Both the position numbers and the translations under genes were made by a program. Positions 46,449 through 54,620 of a stretch of 64,000 bases of DNA are shown here, in pieces. The stretch is from Octadecabacter antarcticus 307 (GTDB lineage: Bacteria > Pseudomonadota > Alphaproteobacteria > Rhodobacterales > Rhodobacteraceae). Location: assembly GCF_000155675.2 (NCBI RefSeq), contig NC_020911.1, forward strand, positions 3,276,501 to 3,340,500, written 5' to 3'. The notes beneath the pieces are model-generated. The model made no database searches, had not been told where the DNA came from, and saw only the letters and a program-made list of their open reading frames with translations. Every line of letters starts with the position of its first letter. The stretch's first letter is position 1.

Positions 46449-48674
46449 GTGCTTCAAGACACCAACTTCGAAATCGAAGCTCCGAAAGATCACACGAACC
46501 CGTCCCGGAAAGGTGCCCCGCAAGAGTCGGGGTTTAGGCTTAGCCGTTACCGGGTCAGCAACTTTCGCTCAGTCTTTGATTCTGGCTGGTTATCGGTGGA
46601 CAATGTGACCGCTCTGGTCGGCGTGAACGAATCCGGGAAGACCAATCTTATGCTGCCGCTGTGGAAGCTAAATCCAGCCGGTGGCGGTGCACTTCAGCCG
46701 ACTTCGGACTATCCCAAGTCGCTATTTGTCATGATCCGCAATGCGCCAGACCAATTCGAGTTTATTACCGCCGAGTTCGAGACTGGCATCGAAGCCACGG
46801 CCTTGGCCGACTTGGCAGACATCCCGGTCGACACAGCTCGGCGGATCAGCGTCGCGCGTTTGTATGATGGCAACTATCGCGTTGGGTTCCCCGATCACCA
46901 GAGCGACAGAGGCGGCTGCATCCAGCGCGCGCTTGCGGCACTGCGGACCGCGCAAGATGATCTTGCCGCCGACCCAAAGGAGGAGGACAGCGCCGCTGAT
47001 GCTCGCGCAGTGCTCGGCAAACTGATCGACAATTTTGACGAACAGCAGGACGTCACGTTCAACGAACTACGGCTTGCCCGCAATGCTGTTGCTGCCCTGA
47101 TCCCAGAGGATCCGCCAGCGGTCAGCCATGTGGTTTCCATACTGCGCAGGTTGCACGTCGTTCTAGATAAAGCTGTGGCAGAATTGTATAGGCCCGATCC
47201 AGGCAGCCGTGACGATGTGCACGCTGCCGTAATCGCGCGGCTCCCACGGTTCGTCTACTATTCCAACTACGGCAATCTCGACAGCGAGATATACCTTCCC
47301 CATGTTGTCGAAAACATGAACCGCGGTGATCTCGGTGCTAAAGAAAGCGCCAAAGCCCGAACTTTGCGGGTTCTGTTTGATTTTGTAGGAGTGCAGGCAA
47401 AGGAAATTCTCGAACTCGGCCGCGATTTCCGCGATCTGCGTGATGAGGCCGAGGCGCTGATGATCGAGGAACAGGGCCGGACTGGGCTCCTGCGCAGCCT
47501 CTGGGCGCGCGCGCGCGGGCACGAAGACACGCCCGATCCTGCATTACTGGCCCAGATTTCAGAGGCCAAACGCACCCGGTCGATCTTGTTGCAATCTGCA
47601 GGAGCCAAGCTTACCGGTCGGTTTTCCGAGTGGTGGAAACAAGGCGATTATCAATTTCGGTTTGAGGCGGACGGCAACCATTTCCGCATCTGGGTCGCCG
47701 ATGCCCGCCGCCCACAGGAAGTTGAACTTGAACACCGTTCAACTGGATTGCAGTGGTTCTTGAGCTTCTTCTTGGTTTTCCTGCACGAGGCAAAGGGCGA
47801 GCATGACAACTGCGTGCTGTTGCTGGATGAGCCAGGTCATTCGCTTCACCCGCTCGCACAGCGTGACCTTTCGGCATTCTTTGAAGGGTTGTCCGAAAAC
47901 AATCAAATTATCTATACGACACATTCGCCGTTTCTTGTGGATGCAGACAGGCTTGCGCGGGCACGTAAAGTTTTCGTAGATCGTGACGGGTCGACCCGTG
48001 TTAGCAGCGACCTGCTCGACACTGAAGGCAATGATACCAAAAAAGGGGCCGGTTACGCCATACGCGCCGCCCTAAATCTGGCGGTTGCCGAGGCAAGTCT
48101 GGGCGGTGCAAAGCCTGTACTGGTGCCGGGCCGGGTTGAGCAAATCTACCTTTCAGTGATCCGCACAGTCTGCATCGCATCGGGCCAGTTTCAACCGCGC
48201 CGCGACATGATTTTTGCCCCAGCGTGTGACGCCCAAGTCGTGAAAATGATGGCAAGGCTTCTCAGCGATGCAGATGCCTGTCCGCCCCGCCTGATGATCG
48301 ACGACGCCCTTCCGACCCAAGACCTAGATGGGATGGGCATAGCGGGACAGACTGCAATCCGTATCTCTGACTTCGGCGGCCTTACTGGAGCGACGATCGA
48401 GGACTTGATACAGCCGAACGACATGGCCGTGATGATGGATCGGGTGGAACGTCGTCCCGAAAAATTGTTTGCCGACTGTATTGTTGCCGGGCAACCGTTT
48501 CGACGACAGGTGTTGGACTGGGCAAAGTCGCAGGACATCGTTCTGGCTTCAGACTGGCGTACGCAACTGGCCGAGCGGATGCGTAAGTGGCTTCTTGGAA
48601 AAGATGACCCCCGGGTTTCCGAGGAAACACTGTCCCGTTGGCTTGCGCTCATGCAGGCTTTGGACGCGGCTTAA
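46449..48674 (+). CDS. OLD-like ATPase with AAA domain and degenerate Toprim-like region
   Basis: The 741-residue protein has an ABC/SMC-type ATPase split by a long insert: Walker A GVNESGKTN near 60, the signature HRSTGLQWFLSF near 437, Walker B VLLLDEPGHSLHP near 460, H-loop TTHSPFLV near 495. A C-terminal region follows where OLD nucleases have a Toprim domain; the expected acidic VEG motif reads VLVPGRVEQIY and only a LMIDDA remains, so nuclease activity is doubtful. GTG 46449 has AGGAG eight bases ahead; a longer ATG frame is weaker. It is probably under ECF control through motif A. It could serve in DNA repair or defence. Confidence 0.8.
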   Translation: MLQDTNFEIEAPKDHTNPSRKGAPQESGFRLSRYRVSNFRSVFDSGWLSVDNVTALVGVNESGKTNLMLPLWKLNPAGGGALQPTSDYPKSLFVMIRNAPDQFEFITAEFETGIEATALADLADIPVDTARRISVARLYDGNYRVGFPDHQSDRGGCIQRALAALRTAQDDLAADPKEEDSAADARAVLGKLIDNFDEQQDVTFNELRLARNAVAALIPEDPPAVSHVVSILRRLHVVLDKAVAELYRPDPGSRDDVHAAVIARLPRFVYYSNYGNLDSEIYLPHVVENMNRGDLGAKESAKARTLRVLFDFVGVQAKEILELGRDFRDLRDEAEALMIEEQGRTGLLRSLWARARGHEDTPDPALLAQISEAKRTRSILLQSAGAKLTGRFSEWWKQGDYQFRFEADGNHFRIWVADARRPQEVELEHRSTGLQWFLSFFLVFLHEAKGEHDNCVLLLDEPGHSLHPLAQRDLSAFFEGLSENNQIIYTTHSPFLVDADRLARARKVFVDRDGSTRVSSDLLDTEGNDTKKGAGYAIRAALNLAVAEASLGGAKPVLVPGRVEQIYLSVIRTVCIASGQFQPRRDMIFAPACDAQVVKMMARLLSDADACPPRLMIDDALPTQDLDGMGIAGQTAIRISDFGGLTGATIEDLIQPNDMAVMMDRVERRPEKLFADCIVAGQPFRRQVLDWAKSQDIVLASDWRTQLAERMRKWLLGKDDPRVSEETLSRWLALMQALDAA

Positions 48675-49378
48675 ACGGCAGGTCCTGCCCGCCATATCTA
48701 TCAGTCACTGTCAGAAGGCCATCAATAGCCCACAGCTATTGTGTGGTAACCTAGGTCTGGCAGCCTGTATTTTCAAAGGTGTGGCGGGTGGCGGATTTTC
48801 GATGAACCAGCAGCGATTTGGAAAATGTGCGATCTGAAAATAGTCGTGGGGATCGAAGGCTTCGGCCATCTTGCTGATGCCCAGATTTAATGCTTCGGCC
48901 AGCAGCACATTGGACAAGCCGACTAGGTCCCGACAAGGCGCGCCTGTCGGGTAGGGAAGATGTTGAATTAATGGTTATTGTCCATCTTGCGTGGGTAAAT
49001 CTGATCCCCTCTGATCAAATCCTTAACCCATCTCACCTTATGTTCGCCCCTCGTTTCGCTCGAACTGCTGTTTGCAGGCACTCCCCCTAGAGTCGCTGCA
49101 GGGCAATGGTATCTAGCCTAAGATACTTCGTTCTGGCGTATCAAACGACCGGCAGTTGATCGCGGAACAATCAAAGAGAGGGGATAGCGCTTTGATGTAT
49201 GCCAAAGAGACAATCAAAGCGCTGCCTTCGGCTGCGGGGACGGATTTGCAAAGCCTGCAATTCGATTGAATTAATGTCCATCTCATGGAAAAGGCGGACG
49301 AAGCTGGCTTCCTCCAGACGGCGGTTCAGTCCAGATACCTGCCCATCCGAGGATTATGCTTACGCAGGGCCCACGCGC
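48675..49378. other. Region of decayed mobile DNA
   Basis: Beyond the Tn3 remnant (see 48820) these 704 bases hold only short broken frames. A 24-codon frame near 49196 (MYAKETIKALPSAAG) reads plausibly but is not recognisable. Confidence 0.4.
48820..48950 (-). pseudogene. Tn3-family transposase remnant
   Basis: A minus-strand frame reads CRDLVGLSNVLLAEALNLGI then SKMAEA, which matches the conserved VLLADGLNLGLTKMAEA segment of Tn3-family TnpA. It breaks off within 50 codons either side. No ends or res site were found. Confidence 0.5.
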
Positions 49379-50821
49379 TTAGCCCGGGTTCCGTTTTCCC
49401 CAGCTGAAAGAGCCCCGATCGTTCGGCGCCACAGGTACAGTGGGCTGTTCTTCTAGATCGGCCGATTCTTCTACGGCGGGCTGTCCTTCGCTCGGTGGGC
49501 TGACGTCGAGAGAGACATTTCGCAACGCGTCATACAATTCGCTCCGCAACCTCGGAATGTCCTGTTCAATTAACTCGTTGAGAACCTCGCGATCCAGCCA
49601 GTTCATTTTCTCAAAAGACTGCAATCCGCGCTTTTCGGCGACCTCACGGGCCCGCGGGTGCACCTCTTCCCACATCGCGCGCAGATCTTCCGCCCGGTCG
49701 CGCACCAACAATTCACGATCATGGAGCCCTTCGAAAATCTCGTCAAACTGATTGATAAGGCGTTTCTTCTTGCGGGGTAAAGACACCAATTCGAGGAGCG
49801 CGGCGGCAGCGGCCGCGACGACGGCCAGTGCAGGAATCGCGAGGATAAAGCCGGTTACAAAAGCACCAACGCCAAGGGCGGCGAACAGAAGCACCAGGGT
49901 GGCATAAGAGCGTTCCCGCGATCGTCTGTACCGCCTCGCGGCCTCATCGATGACAAAGACGTGCAGGCGCAGCCGCTCGGCAAAGGCCTGCATTTGCGTG
50001 ATCTGATTGTCCATCCGGCGCGTTGGGGCACGGCGGAGCTCATTGATCAGGTCGTTCCGGGCCTTATCGAAGTCTTCCAACGGCAGCTCTGATTTAGGCT
50101 TTCCCTCAAGCGGCACAAAGGTGTTGTAGATCATAGGCAAGTCTTTGCGCGGAATGACCTTGCCCAAGTTCCAACACAGCGCACCATAAGCGCGGGCGAA
50201 GTCGTGCAGGTTTTGGCACTGATCCATTTTGTTCAAAACAATCAGCAGCTTGTGATCGATCCCGTTAAGCGACTCCTTGAACACCTGCAGTGTCTCGCCG
50301 GTCGTGCCTGGCTTGTCCGGATCAAAGAAGATCATCACCAGATCTGCGCGATCGGCGAACCAGCGGACGACTCCGGGAAAGTCGAAGCCCCGACCATTTT
50401 CTTCTTTTGCTTCGTCGATCATTCCAGGGCTGTCGATGAGCGTCACAGTGCGAAGCAGGTCGGCCGGTTGCAACTTCAAGCGGATATGAGAGACAAGCTG
50501 GTCGCCGAAGTGGCGCAGGCCTTCGTAAGGTAGGTCTGGATTGCTGACGACCGAGGGGCCGTCGCGGTCAGTTTCGTGTGGGCCATACGTGATGATCGTG
50601 AAGTTGTCGTCGGTTGGCGCAACGCCGGTCTTCTGCACCTCCATACCAAGCAAATGATTCACGAAGGTGGACTTGCCCGACGAGTGATTGCCAAGCATAA
50701 GCACCTGCGGAGGACGCCGTAGCTCCCCGATGGTCGGGGGGCGTCGGAACATGAACTGCTTTGCAAGGGGGTCGAGAGGGTCGCTATAGAACTCCCGGAT
50801 CATATCTGCGTACTGTTCCAT
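49379..50821 (-). CDS. EHD/dynamin-like GTPase
   Basis: The 480-residue protein has an EHD/dynamin-type GTPase domain: P-loop MLGNHSSGKSTFVNHLLG, the G3 motif TLIDSPGM, and the G4 motif VLNKMDQC. Two hydrophobic segments near 310-345 and a helical C-terminal part (coiled-coil type) suggest membrane association; a Pro/Glu-rich tail follows. It may remodel membranes. ATG 50821 (MEQYADMIREFYSDPL) matches EHD starts and overlaps the stop of the upstream small frame (TAATG). A start at 50917 is the other option. Control is probably by motif E (51009). Confidence 0.82.
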   Translation of the reverse strand: MEQYADMIREFYSDPLDPLAKQFMFRRPPTIGELRRPPQVLMLGNHSSGKSTFVNHLLGMEVQKTGVAPTDDNFTIITYGPHETDRDGPSVVSNPDLPYEGLRHFGDQLVSHIRLKLQPADLLRTVTLIDSPGMIDEAKEENGRGFDFPGVVRWFADRADLVMIFFDPDKPGTTGETLQVFKESLNGIDHKLLIVLNKMDQCQNLHDFARAYGALCWNLGKVIPRKDLPMIYNTFVPLEGKPKSELPLEDFDKARNDLINELRRAPTRRMDNQITQMQAFAERLRLHVFVIDEAARRYRRSRERSYATLVLLFAALGVGAFVTGFILAIPALAVVAAAAAALLELVSLPRKKKRLINQFDEIFEGLHDRELLVRDRAEDLRAMWEEVHPRAREVAEKRGLQSFEKMNWLDREVLNELIEQDIPRLRSELYDALRNVSLDVSPPSEGQPAVEESADLEEQPTVPVAPNDRGSFSWGKRNPG

Positions 50822-50976
50822 TACTTGCTGCAAAGGTTGCTCCCTTCCGGTGCCGTGAGGCCATGTCGGCGATGATAGTTTGATGCCGACGGTAAATCGG
50901 TGACCCTGCGCCACCACTGGCGTCGTGCAGTCTTAGCATCACACGGAACAATCGTGGTTTGCGGGGTTGTCGTCAT
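50821..50976 (-). CDS. 51-residue truncated DUF2333 N-terminus (leader of GTPase gene)
   Basis: It starts MTTTPQTTIVPCDAKTARRQWWRR, like the DUF2333 start VPTTPQDKIVPNGAKTA and its ARRKWWRRF, then diverges and stops at TAA, which overlaps the ATG of the GTPase (TAATG). AGGAGG precedes the start by seven bases. It is a relic of a duplicated DUF2333 gene, now likely a translated leader that couples translation to the GTPase. It has no membrane segment. Confidence 0.55.
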   Translation of the reverse strand: MTTTPQTTIVPCDAKTARRQWWRRVTDLPSASNYHRRHGLTAPEGSNLCSK

Positions 50977-51008
50977 TTCTGTTGCCTCCTGGCGTATCTG
51001 AAAACACA

Positions 51009-51034
51009 AACGCGCTGGGACAGGGTTTCATCCC
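51009..51034 (-). promoter_or_regulatory. ECF-type promoter motif E (GTPase operon)
   Basis: On the minus strand GGGATGAAAC and CGCGTT frame 26 bases, 32 bases before the start of the truncated DUF2333 frame that is coupled to the GTPase. Confidence 0.75.
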
Positions 51035-51081
51035 TAGAAATGCGGCAGAAAGGACAATCGAAAATTAAATCCTTTCTGCGG

Positions 51082-51107
51082 GGATGAAAGTGGCGGAACG
51101 CGCGTTA
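51082..51107 (+). promoter_or_regulatory. ECF-type promoter motif B (sigma factor autoregulation)
   Basis: GGGATGAAAG and CGCGTT frame 26 bases, ending 39 bases before the GTG of the ECF sigma gene. It implies that the sigma factor activates its own gene. Confidence 0.8.
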
Positions 51108-51146
51108 TTTATATAGGCTCATAAAAGTGTGCCAAAGGAGAATTCG

Positions 51147-51674
51147 GTGAGCGTACGCAAAGAGCTTGAAAGTGGTATACATGACTATGTGACCAGTCTA
51201 AGACGATATGCGCTTGTTCTGACCCGCAACGGCGACGCGGCAGAGGATCTTGTACAGGAAACGCTGGTTAAGGCGATCGGCGCTTCGGACAGCTGGCAGC
51301 TCGGTACCGACCTTCGGGTCTGGATGTTTCGCATCATGCACAACACGCACGTGAGCGAGCGTCGTCGCCATCAGGTGCGCGAGCAGGCAAAGCCTATGCT
51401 GCCAAAGCCGGTAGACACAACTGACCCGACCATGCGGATTGAGCTGCAGCAGGTTCTTGATGCGCTTGACCAACTCCCCGAGGCGCAGCGGCAGCCCATC
51501 GTCCTCATCGCTCTGCAACAGATGAGCTATGCCGAGGCCGCGCGTGTTCTCGATGTGCCGCTTGGCACGTTTTACAGTCGGATAGGCCGAGGGCGCACAA
51601 CCCTACGCCGGATCGTTGAGGAATTGAAACCGACGCCACCCAACCTGGTTGTTTGTACGGAGAAAAACGGATGA
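51147..51674 (+). CDS. ECF-family RNA polymerase sigma factor
   Basis: The 175-residue protein has sigma region 2 (residues about 10-80: DAAEDLVQETLVKAI; DLRVWMFRIMHN) and region 4 (about 115-165: LPEAQRQPIVLIALQQMSYAEAARVLDVPLGTFYSRIGRGR). It directs RNA polymerase to promoters of the GGGATGAA/CGCGTT type, as inferred from the seven motif copies around it. GTG 51147 has AGGAG six bases upstream; a GTG at 51129 is the alternative. It overlaps the anti-sigma gene by four bases. Confidence 0.93.
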   Translation: MSVRKELESGIHDYVTSLRRYALVLTRNGDAAEDLVQETLVKAIGASDSWQLGTDLRVWMFRIMHNTHVSERRRHQVREQAKPMLPKPVDTTDPTMRIELQQVLDALDQLPEAQRQPIVLIALQQMSYAEAARVLDVPLGTFYSRIGRGRTTLRRIVEELKPTPPNLVVCTEKNG

Positions 51675-52459
51675 CAGAAAATCTAAATATGGGCTTGAAC
51701 GCCTATCTTGACGGCGAACTCGGACCCGAGGAAGCCGCAGAGATCGAAGCGCAATTAGACGTGGATCCTGAGGCACGCGCTCAGTTTGATGCCTTTTCCC
51801 GACAGAAGGCTCAAATCAGCGAAGCTGTGAATTTCCTCGATGAGAAACCCCAGAATCTTGAGACCGCGCGGCTTGAGCGCCGTCTTTCATCAGCCATTCA
51901 ACGGCGCAGCACGCCGCACGGGGCAATCGCGTTCAATGCATGGAGCCGCATAGGGTCTCAGATAGCTGCGGCCTGCGCGTTTGTGGCGTTCGGCTGGTGG
52001 GGGCATGGCGCATTATCACCGCAGGCCTCAGGCTTGCCCGAATACGTATCCGAAGCGTTGGGGGCCCATCTCGTCTTTGCAGAGGACGCGCTGCACCCCG
52101 CAGAGTTCACCGGCGACGCGATTGATGACGCGACAGAGTGGTTCTCTGAAAAGGTTGGTGTGCCCATAGCTGCGCCAAACCTCTCAGAGCATGGCATGGT
52201 ACTAGTCGGGTCGCGCCTTCTGGGAACGAAGGAAGGACCACTTGCGCAATTCATTTATGAAAACGCAAATGGGGGACGATATTCTCTTACACTAAGTAGA
52301 CATCTCGTCGACCAACCAGTTTCGGCGTTTCAGATGGCGGAATACCCAAGCCGTTCAGTGGGGTATTGGAGTACATCAGATATCGATTTTGCACTGGTTG
52401 GCGATAGCGATTTGGGATTGATACAAACAATGGCGCAAAATTTGGGTGGAAGCCTCTGA
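51671..52459 (+). CDS. Membrane anti-sigma factor
   Basis: The 262-residue protein has a cytoplasmic N-terminal part (about 1-85: NAYLDGELGPEEAAEIEAQL, the start typical of anti-sigma factors), one membrane segment at about 97-115 (SQIAAACAFVAFGWWGHGAL) and a periplasmic domain of about 145 residues. The zinc-binding HxxxCxxC of the ZAS group is absent. It should hold the ECF factor until a signal reaches its outer domain. It is coupled to the sigma gene (ATGA), and a terminator follows. Confidence 0.85.
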   Translation: MTENLNMGLNAYLDGELGPEEAAEIEAQLDVDPEARAQFDAFSRQKAQISEAVNFLDEKPQNLETARLERRLSSAIQRRSTPHGAIAFNAWSRIGSQIAAACAFVAFGWWGHGALSPQASGLPEYVSEALGAHLVFAEDALHPAEFTGDAIDDATEWFSEKVGVPIAAPNLSEHGMVLVGSRLLGTKEGPLAQFIYENANGGRYSLTLSRHLVDQPVSAFQMAEYPSRSVGYWSTSDIDFALVGDSDLGLIQTMAQNLGGSL

Positions 52460-52482
52460 CGTTATTTGGCACCACTGTCGAC

Positions 52483-52521
52483 AAGAAAAGGCATCGCTGT
52501 GCGGTGCCTTTTCTTGTTTTT
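52483..52521 (+). terminator. Terminator of the sigma/anti-sigma operon
   Basis: An 11-bp stem, AAGAAAAGGCA with TGCCTTTTCTT, is extended by CGC/GCG around a TGT loop and followed by GTTTTT. Confidence 0.85.
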
Positions 52522-52634
52522 ACAGCTGCGCGACTTTCATGCTCTACCATTCTAAGCGGCCTCGATAAGCAAAAAGCGGTCCTGCATCAGAACCATTTCC
52601 CACAGAGCTGATCCGCATATTTTTAAGCTGTGCA

Positions 52635-52660
52635 GGGATGGAAAAGCCTCGCGGCGCGTT
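52635..52660 (+). promoter_or_regulatory. ECF-type promoter motif G (small protein)
   Basis: GGGATGGAAA and CGCGTT frame 26 bases and end 70 bases before the ATG at 52731. One base differs from the common -35 box. Confidence 0.65.
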
Positions 52661-52730
52661 ATTAGTTTGTGGTCGACGGGCAATAGTACCAGCCCGATGT
52701 GCGGCCCCGCAATAACTGAAGGAGGAAGCG

Positions 52731-52883
52731 ATGAAACAACAGATTCAACCCGAACATGAGGAACAGCCACAAGAGGATGCGGCGCAGTCACAGGTTCAGC
52801 CCGAGCAGGAGGAACTGCCGGAAGCGGAAACTGTGATTAGCTGGATGATGAACATCTGGCGGAGAATCTCAGGGAACGGCTGA
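52731..52883 (+). CDS. 50-residue acidic small protein
   Basis: The frame has AAGGAGGA eight bases ahead of the ATG and an ECF-type promoter upstream. The first two thirds hold two imperfect repeats (IQPEHEEQPQ and VQPEQEELPE); the end is Trp- and Met-rich and amphipathic (VISWMMNIWRRISGNG), which could touch a membrane or partner. No family is known to me. Regulation by the ECF factor is inferred. Confidence 0.6.
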   Translation: MKQQIQPEHEEQPQEDAAQSQVQPEQEELPEAETVISWMMNIWRRISGNG

Positions 52884-53320
52884 TTTCATCTTGTTATCAG
52901 GGGCTCGTTATGGCGGCGCTCGCCGAGGCAGCATTGCTGGCCTTCACCACGTTGCAGTCAGGCGACGGGGCTGTGGCGACCCACCCGATGGGACTGGCGA
53001 AAGTACCCGTCGCGGCCAAGGCAATCTAGCGTTCCGGTCGCGACGACGGTTTGCCACTGACTGGGGTGACCCACAGAGGGGCCTTGTATCATTCTTGGCA
53101 TGGCAGATGCAGATTGGCGCTGCCTGAATATTGCTGATGCTTAGCGCAGGGATTGCCGCGGCTGGGTGATGGTACACATTTCTTGGTGACCAAAAACTAA
53201 TGGCCGTCCACGTTGATCAAGAGCAACCAATCGCCCAGGTTACTGCCCGGCGCGGTTTGCCTGGTCCCTCACCTACATGAGGTCGACCTTCGCAGCGGCC
53301 TCTTTTTTCGACACCGCTCA
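52884..53320. other. Gap before motif C
   Basis: No firm gene. A 39-codon frame at ATG 52910 (MAALAEAALLAFTTL) has no convincing ribosome site. Confidence 0.4.
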
Positions 53321-53346
53321 GGGATGAATCGCGCGACCTGCGCGTT
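53321..53346 (+). promoter_or_regulatory. ECF-type promoter motif C (Mrp operon)
   Basis: GGGATGAATC and CGCGTT frame 26 bases, 154 bases before mrpE. A 43-codon leader frame (ATG 53350) with no ribosome site lies between. Confidence 0.75.
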
Positions 53347-53500
53347 TTTATGATGAATGCGGGTCACAAAGGAATCCGCTCCATCTGGTCATTGTTCAAA
53401 CGACCGAAAGGGTCCGGGCCCCTCTGGCAACCGCATGGCAGCGGGTTGCGATGTCGGAACCTTCGCTCCAGCGCCTTTTGACACTGCCATAGGAGATTCT

Positions 53501-54082
53501 ATGACCAATCGGGACGTTCCTTCAATCGACCGGCAGAAAGCGCCACCGGTAGCAACAGAGCTCAACATAGGGGTTCCAGACCCTGCGCTTTCACCCGGGC
53601 GCGTAATAGGCGCGCTTAAAACTGCTATGGTGCTCATCTTCCTTTGGGCCGGGTTCCACTGGGGCGACTCGGCAAGTTGGACGGTGGGGGTCCCTATGGC
53701 ACTGATCGGCGGGGCGCTTACACTGTTCTTGCCATCCTCCGCGCCGTTCCGCCTCTCACCCGTCGCCGGGCTGCGCTTTGCCAAATTCGTCATCGTCGGA
53801 ATCCTACGCGGCGCGATCGATGTAAGCCGGCGCAGCTTATCGCCGCAGTCGCTCCAGCCAGGGTGCCTATCTTGGCGTACACACCTGCCCCAGGGTCGAC
53901 CGCGTCGACTGTTTGCAGTGGCGATCACGCTTCTGCCGGGTACGCTGACCGCCCAGATTGAGGATGACATGCTCACGGTACATGCACTCGACCTGTCGGA
54001 TGCCACGCGCGCCGAACTCAAAGCGCTCGAGTCGCGCATCGCCGAATTCTACAGACTTGATCACACGGAAATGGTGCCATGA
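53501..54082 (+). CDS. mrpE: Mrp Na+/H+ antiporter subunit MrpE
   Basis: The 193-residue subunit has the MnhE core: two hydrophobic segments, then ITLLPGTLTAQIEDDMLTVHALD, the family signature. It follows an N-terminal extension of about 35 residues. ATG 53501 has AGGAG upstream; the longer frame is noncoding. It begins an eight-gene operon linked by four-base or longer overlaps and preceded by ECF motif C. Confidence 0.9.
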   Translation: MTNRDVPSIDRQKAPPVATELNIGVPDPALSPGRVIGALKTAMVLIFLWAGFHWGDSASWTVGVPMALIGGALTLFLPSSAPFRLSPVAGLRFAKFVIVGILRGAIDVSRRSLSPQSLQPGCLSWRTHLPQGRPRRLFAVAITLLPGTLTAQIEDDMLTVHALDLSDATRAELKALESRIAEFYRLDHTEMVP

Positions 54083-54330
54083 TCCTGAATTTTCTCGCGC
54101 TTTGCGCGCTTGTTGCCACGCTTGCCGCCTTGCCCAGGCTCATTGTTGGCCCGACTGCCGCAGACCGCATCCTTGCCGCACAACTTGCCGGGACAGGAAC
54201 GGTCGCAACGCTGATCGTTCTTGGTGTGGCGGGTAATGCGCCTGAATTGTTTGATACAGCGCTCGTTTTTGCCGCACTTTCTGCTGTAACGGGGCTTGCC
54301 TTCGTCGCCCTAAGGAAACCTCGGCCATGA
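54079..54330 (+). CDS. mrpF: Mrp antiporter subunit MrpF
   Basis: The 83-residue membrane subunit has three membrane segments and the family motif LIVGPTAADRILAAQL. It overlaps mrpE and mrpG by four bases. Confidence 0.92.
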   Translation: MILNFLALCALVATLAALPRLIVGPTAADRILAAQLAGTGTVATLIVLGVAGNAPELFDTALVFAALSAVTGLAFVALRKPRP

Positions 54331-54620
54331 CGGTGATTTTGGATGTGCTGGGCCTGACGCTGATGGCTTTTGGCGTGGGTTTCCTGTTGATTGCGGCTTT
54401 GGCAGTATGGCGCCTTCCAGATGCTTTGTCTCGGCTCCACGCGCTGACAAAGGCGGATTCCGCTGGATTGACCTTAATCGCACTGGGAGCCGTCTGTCTT
54501 AAAGGACGTCTGGACGCACTTCTGGCTCTTGGTCTTTGCGTCGTATTGGTGGCGCTGTCGGGCGCAACCTTGGGCCATCTCATCGCGCGTTCACATCTAC
54601 CCGAGGATGACATCGAATGA
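54327..54620 (+). CDS. mrpG: Mrp antiporter subunit MrpG
   Basis: The 97-residue membrane subunit has three segments and the family motif VWRLPDALSRLHALTKADSAG. It overlaps its neighbours by four bases. Confidence 0.92.
   Translation: MTVILDVLGLTLMAFGVGFLLIAALAVWRLPDALSRLHALTKADSAGLTLIALGAVCLKGRLDALLALGLCVVLVALSGATLGHLIARSHLPEDDIE

Larger units (their letters stand above)
50908..51165. repeat. Duplicated divergent promoter region, copy 2
   Basis: The segment matches 45711-45975. It holds motif E (to the GTPase side) and motif B (to the ECF side) with the intact ECF gene start. Confidence 0.75.

Noticed and set aside
48711..48819. Rest of the minus-strand frame below the Tn3 motif
   Set aside because: It diverges from the Tn3 pattern and becomes low-quality sequence.
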